Shown: positions 34,601 to 41,816 of the stretch, piece after piece | How positions within the stretch are numbered: position 1 is the first letter of the stretch | Layout of the letters: every line of letters starts with the position of its first letter | Position numbers and translations under genes: made by a program | Source of the DNA: Proteobacteria bacterium ST_bin14 | Lineage (GTDB): Bacteria > Pseudomonadota > Alphaproteobacteria > Sphingomonadales > Sphingomonadaceae | Reading direction: 5' to 3' | DNA length: 64,000 nt | Assembly (NCBI GenBank): GCA_002083655.1 | Contig: MSXR01000014.1 | Span: forward strand, 4,241-68,240 | Notes under the pieces: generated by a model | Told to the model about the DNA's origin: nothing | Seen by the model: only the letters and a program-made list of their open reading frames with translations | Databases searched by the model: none

Positions 34601-37371
34601 TTATACAGCGCAACGGTGATCTTCTGGTTGGCAATCGGCTTGCCCTGCGTATCCACCGCCACCAGCCGTAGCCGCAGATCATCCTGCTTCATCAGCCAGC
34701 CATCGGTCTTGATGCCAATCCGCACCGCCGATGGGTAAATCGGGATGCTGCGTGATGCGGTCAGCACTTCGCCATTGGCGTCGGGATAATCCATCTCGAC
34801 CAGCATGTTCGCCGCGCCATCCAGCGATTGCGGGATGTCGATGGCGGTGCGCGCGGTGCCGTCCGCACCCAGCGTAACCGGCAGCGTTTGGGTTGGAGGC
34901 AGCGGGGCTTGTTCCTCCTCGCCGTCGCCGTTCATTGCCTTGACGCCCTCGCTCAGCGCCTTGCCGCCAAAGCTATAGGCTTCATAGCCGCTGGGCGTGC
35001 CAACCGTGCCGAACCAGCCGATTCGCACATCGACCGGCAATTTGGCAGCGCCACCGCCCGACAGATAGCCCACGAACAAGTCAATCGGCAGCGTCTTCGG
35101 CCGGATCGCGGCTTCCTTTGGCCCGGATACGGTGGCCCGCATCGTGGGCAGGCGGTATTCGTCAACCTTGAACGACTGGTTGGTGTAAATCGTCGTGTCG
35201 CCGCTGATGACCTGAATATCGTAATCGCCCATCGGCGCGCCTTGCGGGGCGGTCCACTGGGTTTCGCCGATGCCGTTCGCGTCGATGCGCAGCGGCAGAT
35301 CAAACTGCGTGTCCGATCCACGATGTGACAGCCGCAGTGTGCCGGTAAAGGCAGGGGAGGTCGCAAATCCATTAGCAATCGGCTTGCGCGCAATATGCTT
35401 CATGTTGATCGTCTCGCCCTGGCGGACCAGCGCACGATCAAACACCGTGTGGACAATATCTTCCTGCGCTGAATAGCCATAGGGCAGATCGAAATCATAG
35501 GGGCGGATGCCTTCGCCCCAATCGGTCAGCGTAAAGCTGAAATCATCGTCTTTGCGGGCCGACACCATCAGCGCATGGGCGGAACCCTCACCGTCGCACG
35601 ATGCATAGGTTTCGGGCGTGGGCAGGCCAGCAGGGATCAGCAGCCCGCCGCTCTTGTCGCTGACGCCGCGTGCCAGCACCTTGCCGGTGCAACTGTCGCT
35701 AACGGTAACGGCGGCGTTGCCCACCGGCTTGCCGCTGTCGAGCGCGGTGACCCAGGCAAGGCTGCGATCCCGGCCCCATTTGAAATGCACGGCCATGTTG
35801 GTGACGAGCGCGGCGCTGGCCACATAGCGCGGCGCATTACGACCGAGCAGTGCATTGCCAAGCTTTGGACTGGCCAGTTCAACCACATAGAATCCGGGCT
35901 TGGTGAGCGGTATGCCGACCACCTCGAAATCCTTGCCCTTGCCCGGCAGGCCGACCGACAAATCGGTTCCCTGGTTCGCGGCCAGGATGGGCTTTGAACC
36001 GGTGTCGTTGATCGTCACCTTTTCCTTGCCGCGCTGTTCTTCGTGGCTGGCATAATCATCGGCATCGTCAACGGTGCGCAGCCATGCCGCGATCTGGCCG
36101 TCAGTGCCGTCAATCTTCAGCGTCTGCCCGGCAATCGCCAGGTTGCGCCCCTGCAACGCGGGTTCGACGTTGCGGACGGTTACGGGCAGCACGCCGCCTT
36201 CGCGGGCCTCCAATATGCCGAACGGCGCGGCGAATTTTACCAGCGGCGGGGCTTCATCAAAGCGGATGTCGAGCGGAAAGCGTTCGGCATTGGAAAGCGG
36301 ACGACCGCTTTCATCCTTGATGTCGGCGGGCAGGATTAGCTTGGCGGTGCTGGCCGATGGCAAGGGCGTGGCAAAGCTGATGTCGCTGACGGTCGATTGC
36401 TTCTTGGCATCATTATCGAATTTGGGCGCGATTGATTTGCCATCGGCGGTCTGGATGCGGATTTGCTCGGCCAGCCCCTTGGCGATGGGGGATGAGAACC
36501 GCACCCACGCCTTTTCAACCGGGCTGCACCCAGCCTGCGGGTTGACGCGCCCGCATTCGAAGCGCGCGGTAAACGGCTTGCGCACGGTATAATCGAACCG
36601 CTGATCAGCCCCGGCGATCTTGCCACCAGCACCCGCGATCTTGCCTGACCAGACAATCGCCATGTCCCGCCCCGGTGGCAAGGGGCGGCGGCACTTCAGC
36701 GCGGTTATACCGGCGGTCATCGCGGCGCGGTCCGCCTCGGCCACTGGAATCGTCGCGGGCAGGCCAGCGCTTTCAAGGAAACTGGTGACCTCATACCGGT
36801 CGGTCCCCAGGTCACCGAGCAGCTTGGGCGCAACATCTGGCCCCAGCACATCGACCGGAATCTTCTCGCCGATGCCGTCAACCGCGCAATAGGCATTGGC
36901 CGCGACAGAGGCAGGCGTGGCGGGCATGTTGGCAGCGATCAGGAATACCTGATCCTCTTCAATCTCGCCGCCATATTGCCCAGGCAGCACCGCGCGCGCG
37001 ACCGGGCCGCCGGCATCGACCTTGAAACTGCGTTGGCCGCCCACGGCATAGCCCGATACGGTCTTCAGCCCGTCGACCAGGTCAAAGCTGCACGCGGTGC
37101 CGCCGGGCAGCGGCGTCTTGAATTCATGGACATAGGTTTGCTGATCGACCCAGCGACCCTCGCCCGCAATCGCGCATGTCACCTTGAACGGAGACGCAGC
37201 GCGCGGATCGCCCAGCGCAACGATTGGCTGGTTGAACCGTGCCGTAAAGCGCTCAATCGCGCCGCCGCCGATGCCGGGTGTCGCGACAATGACCTGCGGA
37301 GAATTATCACCCGAGGCACTGATCGGGGCGACCACAAGGGCCAGGAATGCCAGACGGGAGACCAGCTTCAT
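31630..37371 (-). CDS. Bacterial alpha-2-macroglobulin with thioester motif
   Basis: Large periplasmic protease trap of about 1,913 residues. It has an N-terminal signal peptide (MKLVSRLAFLALVVAPISAS), multiple macroglobulin-like beta domains, a bait region, and the thioester motif CFEQ at about residue 1465 inside TAYPYNCFEQRLSRIV. The C-terminal receptor-like domain follows (FAWVPRGSFTVSYTVRLNGAGRFNLPPSRVEAMYSP). Unlike E. coli YfhM there is no lipobox cysteine, so it is probably soluble in the periplasm. The start at 37371 or 37374 is preferred over the frame start at 37398 because a GGGG element and the signal peptide match there. It is paired with pbpC. Confidence 0.94.
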   Translation of the reverse strand: MKLVSRLAFLALVVAPISASGDNSPQVIVATPGIGGGAIERFTARFNQPIVALGDPRAASPFKVTCAIAGEGRWVDQQTYVHEFKTPLPGGTACSFDLVDGLKTVSGYAVGGQRSFKVDAGGPVARAVLPGQYGGEIEEDQVFLIAANMPATPASVAANAYCAVDGIGEKIPVDVLGPDVAPKLLGDLGTDRYEVTSFLESAGLPATIPVAEADRAAMTAGITALKCRRPLPPGRDMAIVWSGKIAGAGGKIAGADQRFDYTVRKPFTARFECGRVNPQAGCSPVEKAWVRFSSPIAKGLAEQIRIQTADGKSIAPKFDNDAKKQSTVSDISFATPLPSASTAKLILPADIKDESGRPLSNAERFPLDIRFDEAPPLVKFAAPFGILEAREGGVLPVTVRNVEPALQGRNLAIAGQTLKIDGTDGQIAAWLRTVDDADDYASHEEQRGKEKVTINDTGSKPILAANQGTDLSVGLPGKGKDFEVVGIPLTKPGFYVVELASPKLGNALLGRNAPRYVASAALVTNMAVHFKWGRDRSLAWVTALDSGKPVGNAAVTVSDSCTGKVLARGVSDKSGGLLIPAGLPTPETYASCDGEGSAHALMVSARKDDDFSFTLTDWGEGIRPYDFDLPYGYSAQEDIVHTVFDRALVRQGETINMKHIARKPIANGFATSPAFTGTLRLSHRGSDTQFDLPLRIDANGIGETQWTAPQGAPMGDYDIQVISGDTTIYTNQSFKVDEYRLPTMRATVSGPKEAAIRPKTLPIDLFVGYLSGGGAAKLPVDVRIGWFGTVGTPSGYEAYSFGGKALSEGVKAMNGDGEEEQAPLPPTQTLPVTLGADGTARTAIDIPQSLDGAANMLVEMDYPDANGEVLTASRSIPIYPSAVRIGIKTDGWLMKQDDLRLRLVAVDTQGKPIANQKITVALYNREILTARRRLIGGFYAYDNQMKTTKLSATCTATTDAQGLATCAINPGVSGEVYAVATTTDAVGNLARSTVSTWLVGDDDWWFGGDNGDRMDLIPEKPEYKAGETARFQVRMPFREATALVTVEREGVLSSFVTHLEGRNPVVEVKMPGSYAPDIFVSVMAVRGRVQGGFWDWLTDFGAMLGIVAKNEPAPEATALVDLSKPAYRLGIAKVKVGWDAYRLGVTVKADRERYAARDVAQVDVDVKTPDGKPAASADVAFVAVDQALLQLAPNESWDVLSAMMGERSLSVLTSTAQTQVVGKRHYGKKAVEAGGGGGGDLSGLNRENFQPVLLWKGRVALDANGHARVPVTLNDALTSFKLVAIATDGAQLFGTGETDIRAAQDLSIFAGIPPLVRTGDNFGAVFTLRNGSDKPMTVTASVELSPRIATGKPLTVTIPAGGAAPVVWNLTAREGLSSLRWQVSAKSADGKAIDKITVDQQIVPAVPVEVWAATLARVGAGGMIPIEAPAGALPGRGSVDLRLTDTLAPPLAGVRAYMTAYPYNCFEQRLSRIVALGDVAGWSALAGEIPTYQAPDGLLRYWPSETLNGSEALTAYVLSITSEAGLPIPEGSRAKMIEGLKAVVDGRVRHEDYGDVRLQRVAAFAALARAGAATPAMLGQIGLPIGEMQTAQLADYLVALDKVSGLANATALKGAAQAELRKRLVYEGTRLDLSDQSNAAWWLMSSGDEAAIKALIAVLGRPGWQDDAPRMMVGAALRQSRGHWDTTTANAWGAVAARKFAGVYPAEAVAGVTTATLGATTLTRSWPLAEPSRFVSLPLPAGRTPLALSQSGGAGPWAMVSVSAAVPLSKPLNAGYKMTKTVSVVQARKAGVLTRGDVLKVSITVDASAERNWVVVSDPVPAGATIIGDQGGQSSLLAQVTGDAGVTPSYVERGGATWRGYFAWVPRGSFTVSYTVRLNGAGRFNLPPSRVEAMYSPAIRAALPNAPVTVLPK

Positions 37372-37514
37372 CATCGCCCCTTTCGGAAAGGATGGCATTA
37401 ACTACCGGGCCGGGTGACTGCGGTCCAGCGGCGAATCACGCCCGCCAAGGCGACTTGCGGCCAGCATGTTGCTGGGGAACAACAGTCGGTGGACGAATCG
37501 GGGGGGCGTCACGG

Positions 37515-38930
37515 TTGATCGGCTGGGTGGATGGCATTGCGGTAATTGATTTTATCGCGCGCGAGGCGTTGCTGTTTGCAGGCGTCGGCATCGCCCTTGG
37601 CGGGATTGATGATCTTGCGGTCGATCTGGTGTTTTTTGTGCGCAGCGGCTGGCAAAGGCTGGTGCGGCAGCGCGCAGCAGGGCCAGTGCTGGCCGATTTT
37701 GCAGCGCCCCAGCCACAGGGGCGAATCGCCATCTTCGTTGCTGCCTGGGATGAGGCGGGCGTGATTGGTGCCATGCTGGATACTGCGCTGGCGCGGCTCG
37801 ATTACCCCGATTACCGCATTTATGTTGGCACCTATCCCAATGATCCAGCGACGATTGATGCGGTAGCGGCGATCGCCGAGCGTGACGACCGAATTCGGCT
37901 GGTGATCGGCACGGATCCGGGCCCTTCGACCAAGGCGGCCAATCTCAACGTGCTATGGCGCGCGCTGGCCCGTGACGAGATGGCAGATGGTGTCCGCGCG
38001 CGCGCCATTGTGCTGCATGATGCAGAAGATGTCGTTCACCGCTATGAACTGCGTATCTTTGATCGGCTAATCGGGCCGTACAGCGCGGTGCAGCTGCCCG
38101 TTCTGCCGCTGGTGCAGCGCCGTTCGCGGCTGGTATCAGGGCATTATTGCGACGAATTTGCCGAGGCGCACGCCAAGCAACTCGTGGTGCGCCAGGTGCT
38201 GGGGGCCGGCTTGCCGCTGGCCGGCGTGGGCTGCGCGATTGCGCGCGAGGCGCTGGAGGCGATTGCACGGGGGCGGGGCGGTGATCCGTTCGATGCCCAT
38301 AGCCTGACCGAGGATTATGAACTTGGCCTTCATGTGTCGGCGCTGGGTGGCCAGTCAATTTTGGCGCGGGTGCGTGACTATCCCGGCGGTCCGCTGGTGG
38401 CGGTGCGCGCCTATTTCCCGGCCAAACTGGACGCCGCCGTTCGGCAAAAGGCGCGGTGGATGGTGGGGATTGCGCTGGCGGGGTGGGATCGCACCGGCTG
38501 GGGGGCGCGGTTTGCGCTGGGCGATCACTGGATGCGCATGCGTGACCGGCGTGGCCCGGTTGCCGTGCTGGTGCTGGCAGTGGCGTATCTTGCGGTGGTT
38601 GCTACCGGTCTATCCTCGCTGGGCCACGCCGTGGCAGGCATGCCGCTGGATGCCGTGGCGCTGCCCATAGCCGTTTTAATCGCCAATGGCACATTGCTGG
38701 TGTGGCGGTTGGCGATGCGGTTTGGCTTTACCAGCGCGGCCTATGGATGGCGCGAAGGCTGCTGGTCTATCCCGCGTGCCTTTGTTGGCAACATCATTGC
38801 GCTGCTTGCCGCGCGACGCGCGATCATCCGCTATGTCGCGATGCTGCGCGGCGCACCGATCCGTTGGGACAAGACCGCCCACGCCTTTCCGCCGCTTGAT
38901 CCGGCCCCGGTTGCAGGTCGCGCGGGATGA
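37515..38930 (+). CDS. NfrB-like family 2 glycosyltransferase (membrane)
   Basis: Processive-type glycosyltransferase of about 471 residues that probably polymerises a surface polysaccharide. It has an N-terminal hydrophobic segment, then the GT2 core: IFVAAWDEAGVIGAML, HDAEDVVH (metal-binding acidic residues), LTEDYELGLHV and QKARWMVGI (QxxRW). Two or three C-terminal membrane helices follow. This is the layout of phage N4 adsorption protein B (NfrB). No ATG fits; the TTG at 37515 (after a G-rich stretch) or GTG at 37527 is likely. Its stop overlaps the next start by ATGA. Confidence 0.85.
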   Translation: MIGWVDGIAVIDFIAREALLFAGVGIALGGIDDLAVDLVFFVRSGWQRLVRQRAAGPVLADFAAPQPQGRIAIFVAAWDEAGVIGAMLDTALARLDYPDYRIYVGTYPNDPATIDAVAAIAERDDRIRLVIGTDPGPSTKAANLNVLWRALARDEMADGVRARAIVLHDAEDVVHRYELRIFDRLIGPYSAVQLPVLPLVQRRSRLVSGHYCDEFAEAHAKQLVVRQVLGAGLPLAGVGCAIAREALEAIARGRGGDPFDAHSLTEDYELGLHVSALGGQSILARVRDYPGGPLVAVRAYFPAKLDAAVRQKARWMVGIALAGWDRTGWGARFALGDHWMRMRDRRGPVAVLVLAVAYLAVVATGLSSLGHAVAGMPLDAVALPIAVLIANGTLLVWRLAMRFGFTSAAYGWREGCWSIPRAFVGNIIALLAARRAIIRYVAMLRGAPIRWDKTAHAFPPLDPAPVAGRAG

Positions 38931-39982
38931 ATCGCCAGGGCAGCCCCTTACGTTTCCTCGCGCTGGTGGTCGGCGGTTGGGTATCGATCCGCGTGATCAT
39001 GCTCTGGCCCAACAGCGCCGCGCTTACTGTACCGCTTGGTCCGCTGGAATCGCAGGCGCCGATGGCCACGTTGCCGCCGATTGCGCCGCGCGAAGCGGGC
39101 GGCGGCGTATATCGTGCGCCCCGAACCGATGCCCTGCCACTGTCGTCGTCGTCATTATCGCCAAAAAATCTGCCCGCGCCGCATCGGCAGAGGCCCGCGC
39201 CAGACCCACAGCGGATTGCGCTGGCGTTGCTGGGGATGATCCGGTTCGGCGCGGCGGAACCGGTGCCGCCTGCCGGGCGATCAATATCACCGGGTCCAAG
39301 CCTGGCTTTATGGCCCTGGCCCGCCGCCGATGATCGCCCAGATCGGTCGCCGTCGCGCTGGTCGGGTGGCTTCTGGCTGATCGCGCGCGACGGGCGCGGG
39401 GTGGGAGCCAGCCTGTCGGGCAGCCAGTTGGGTGGCAGCCAGGCCGGCGCGCGGCTGGCCTATGCGCTTGGGTCGGCGCGCAGGGTGTCAATCGTGGGTC
39501 GGCTGGCCAGCCCCCTCGCCGGTTCGGGACAGGAAGGGGCGGTGGGCTTAGAATGGCGGCCAACCCGCTTGCCGGTGCGGCTGGTTGCCGAACAGCGTAT
39601 CGGCATCAACGGCGCGGTGGGCGGGCCCTCGCTGGCGCTTGTCGGGGGTGTCGGGCCAGTGCCGATTGGCCGGGGTTTCCGACTGGAAAGCTATGGCCAG
39701 GCCGGCATTATTGGGCGTGGCGGCGTGATCGGTTATGCGGACGGCGCGCTGCGCGTAAACCGGCACGTCGCGGTGATTGGTGGCAGCCCCATTGATCTTG
39801 GCGCTGGCGGCTGGGGCGCGGTGCAGCCCGGCGCCGCGCGGCTTGACCTTGGCCCGTCGATTGGCGCGCGCCTGCCAGTGAGCACAAGGCGCGTCCGCAT
39901 TTCGCTCGACTGGCGGCAGCGGGTGGCGGGCGATGCGCTGCCGGGATCGGGGCCGGCGCTGTCGATTGGCGCTGATTTATAA
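38927..39982 (+). CDS. NfrA C-terminal-like outer membrane protein
   Basis: A 351-residue protein encoded with the NfrB-like transferase (ATGA overlap). Residues about 1-25 form a hydrophobic N-terminal segment. A Pro/Ser-rich linker covers about 30-150. The last 200 residues alternate short amphipathic strands (GGFWLIARDGRGVGASLSG, GRGFRLESYGQAGIIGRGG), which looks like the C-terminal barrel of NfrA/BcsC-type exporters. The TPR region of full NfrA (nearly 1,000 residues) is missing. I infer an outer membrane exit for the polymer made by its partner; the similarity is weak, so confidence is moderate. Confidence 0.62.
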   Translation: MNRQGSPLRFLALVVGGWVSIRVIMLWPNSAALTVPLGPLESQAPMATLPPIAPREAGGGVYRAPRTDALPLSSSSLSPKNLPAPHRQRPAPDPQRIALALLGMIRFGAAEPVPPAGRSISPGPSLALWPWPAADDRPDRSPSRWSGGFWLIARDGRGVGASLSGSQLGGSQAGARLAYALGSARRVSIVGRLASPLAGSGQEGAVGLEWRPTRLPVRLVAEQRIGINGAVGGPSLALVGGVGPVPIGRGFRLESYGQAGIIGRGGVIGYADGALRVNRHVAVIGGSPIDLGAGGWGAVQPGAARLDLGPSIGARLPVSTRRVRISLDWRQRVAGDALPGSGPALSIGADL

Positions 39983-40063
39983 CGCCTTTTTGCACCGCGC
40001 TTGATAACCCTTGCGCGTTGGGCTTCCGCCTGCCCCCCGAAAGGGATATCGCGGGCTCTGCTC

Positions 40064-40978
40064 ATGGACATTTACCTGCCCATCGCCAATCTAAGCGTGA
40101 ACGCGCTTGTCATCATCCTGCTGGGGGGCGGGGTGGGGTTGCTGTCGGGCATGTTCGGTGTTGGCGGCGGGTTTTTGACGACGCCGCTGCTGATCGTATA
40201 CGGAATCCCGCCCACCGTTGCGGCCGCGTCCGCTGCCAGCCAGGTGACCGGGGCCAGCGTTTCCGGCGTGTTCGCGCATTTCCGGCGGGGCGGGGTCGAC
40301 ATGAAAATGGGCGGCGTGCTGGTGGCGGGCGGCGTGGTGGGGTCGTTTGCCGGGGCCTGGGTTTTCCAGCTGCTCCAGGCGAGCGGGCAAATCGATACGG
40401 TGATTGCGATCATCTATGTGCTGTTGCTCGGGTCGATCGGCACAATGATGGCGCGGGAATCAGTGCAGAGCATCAACGCCATTAAGACCGGCGTAACGGT
40501 GCGCGCGCGCAAACGACGGCACCATCCCCTGGTTGCCGCGCTGCCGCTGCGGACCCGCTTTTATCGATCGGGGCTGTATATCTCCCCCATTGCACCGCTG
40601 CTGCTGGGGTTTTTTGTCGGGATATTGACGATCCTGCTGGGGATTGGCGGCGGGTTTATTCTGGTGCCCGCGATGCTCTATCTGCTCGGCATGACAACGC
40701 AGGTGGTGGTGGGTACCTCGCTGTTCCAGACGCTGTTCGTCACCGCCACTGCGACGATGGTGCATGCCACCACCACCAAAGCGGTCGATATCGTGCTCGC
40801 CGCGCTGTTGCTGCTAGGCTCGGTCGTCGGCGCGCAAGTCGGCGCGCGGCTGGCGAGCCGGGTGAAGCCCGAATATCTGCGGCTCGCGCTTGCCGTCATC
40901 GTGCTGCTCGTGGCGTTTCGGGTGGCCATCGGGCTGGGGTTCCGCCCGGATGAGCTGTATTCGGTTGAGCTGTCATGA
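40064..40978 (+). CDS. TauE/SafE-family sulfite/sulfonate exporter-like permease
   Basis: A 304-residue membrane protein with about eight helices. The two family repeats open with GVGLLSGMFGVGGGFLTTPLL and FFVGILTILLGIGGGFILVPAMLYLLGM. Known relatives move sulfite, sulfoacetate or other organic anions. The start at MDIYLPIANLS (40064) is preferred; the frame runs up to 40001 but those residues are not membrane-like. Its stop overlaps the TIGR02186 gene (ATGA), a pairing conserved in alphaproteobacteria. Confidence 0.92.
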   Translation: MDIYLPIANLSVNALVIILLGGGVGLLSGMFGVGGGFLTTPLLIVYGIPPTVAAASAASQVTGASVSGVFAHFRRGGVDMKMGGVLVAGGVVGSFAGAWVFQLLQASGQIDTVIAIIYVLLLGSIGTMMARESVQSINAIKTGVTVRARKRRHHPLVAALPLRTRFYRSGLYISPIAPLLLGFFVGILTILLGIGGGFILVPAMLYLLGMTTQVVVGTSLFQTLFVTATATMVHATTTKAVDIVLAALLLLGSVVGAQVGARLASRVKPEYLRLALAVIVLLVAFRVAIGLGFRPDELYSVELS

Positions 40979-41736
40979 CGGGTATGCGCCGCGCACTGCT
41001 GTTGCTGTCACCCTTGTTGATGGGTCAGGCAAAGCCGGTGCTCGTGCCCGATGTGTCGCAGCGCGATATTGAGATCGCCTATAGTTTTACCGGGGCTGAA
41101 TTGCTGCTGTTCGGCGCAATCCTCTATCCCGGCGGGCGCGTGCCGACGGAGCGGGATGCCGATATCGTTGTGGTGGTAAAAGGGCCGGCCCAATCGATCC
41201 TGGTGCGGGAAAAGCAAAAAATCGCTGGTATCTGGGTCAACGCGGCGCAGACGCGCTATCTGTCGGCACCTTCTTTTTATGCCATTGCTTCGTCCAAGCC
41301 CATCGATACGCTGGTCGATGATCGCACCCGGGCGATTTACGAGCTTGGCCTTGGCAGCCTTCAGCTATCGCCCGACACCAACACCCCCACCCCGGCCCAA
41401 TCGCGATTTTCGCAAGGGCTGGTGGCGCTGAAACGCCGCACGGGCCTCTATTATGAGGCGCCACGCGCGGTGGAAATTACCGATGGCGTTCTCTACCGGG
41501 CGCGGCTGCGCATTCCGGCGCGTGTGCCGGTGGGGCGGTTCACCGCCGAAACTTTCCTGATCCGCGACGGGCGCGTGCTGGCAGCGGCGGTGCGCGATAT
41601 CGACATTCGCAAATCGGGGTTCGAACGCTTTGTCGCACGCGCCGCTGATCGCGATTCCTTTGCCTATGGTCTGGTGGCGGTGGCGCTGTCGGTGCTGTTC
41701 GGGTGGAGCGCGGGCTGGATTGCGCGCCGTTTTTGA
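40975..41736 (+). CDS. TIGR02186 family membrane-anchored protein
   Basis: A 253-residue protein with a signal peptide (LLLLSPLLMGQA), a periplasmic domain (DIEIAYSFTGAELLLFGAILYPGG; IVVVVKGPAQSILVREKQKIAGIWVN) and one C-terminal membrane helix (FAYGLVAVALSVLFGWSAGWIARRF). This matches the uncharacterised TIGR02186 family found next to TauE/SafE genes. It is translated with the permease. I infer a periplasmic partner of the exporter. Confidence 0.88.
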   Translation: MTGMRRALLLLSPLLMGQAKPVLVPDVSQRDIEIAYSFTGAELLLFGAILYPGGRVPTERDADIVVVVKGPAQSILVREKQKIAGIWVNAAQTRYLSAPSFYAIASSKPIDTLVDDRTRAIYELGLGSLQLSPDTNTPTPAQSRFSQGLVALKRRTGLYYEAPRAVEITDGVLYRARLRIPARVPVGRFTAETFLIRDGRVLAAAVRDIDIRKSGFERFVARAADRDSFAYGLVAVALSVLFGWSAGWIARRF

Positions 41737-41816
41737 TCGGGCGGACAAGCAGATACGCTATCTTTACCTGTTTTCCCCACAGTTAAGGTTCGCCACGTCT
41801 GGGGATCATCACCGAT

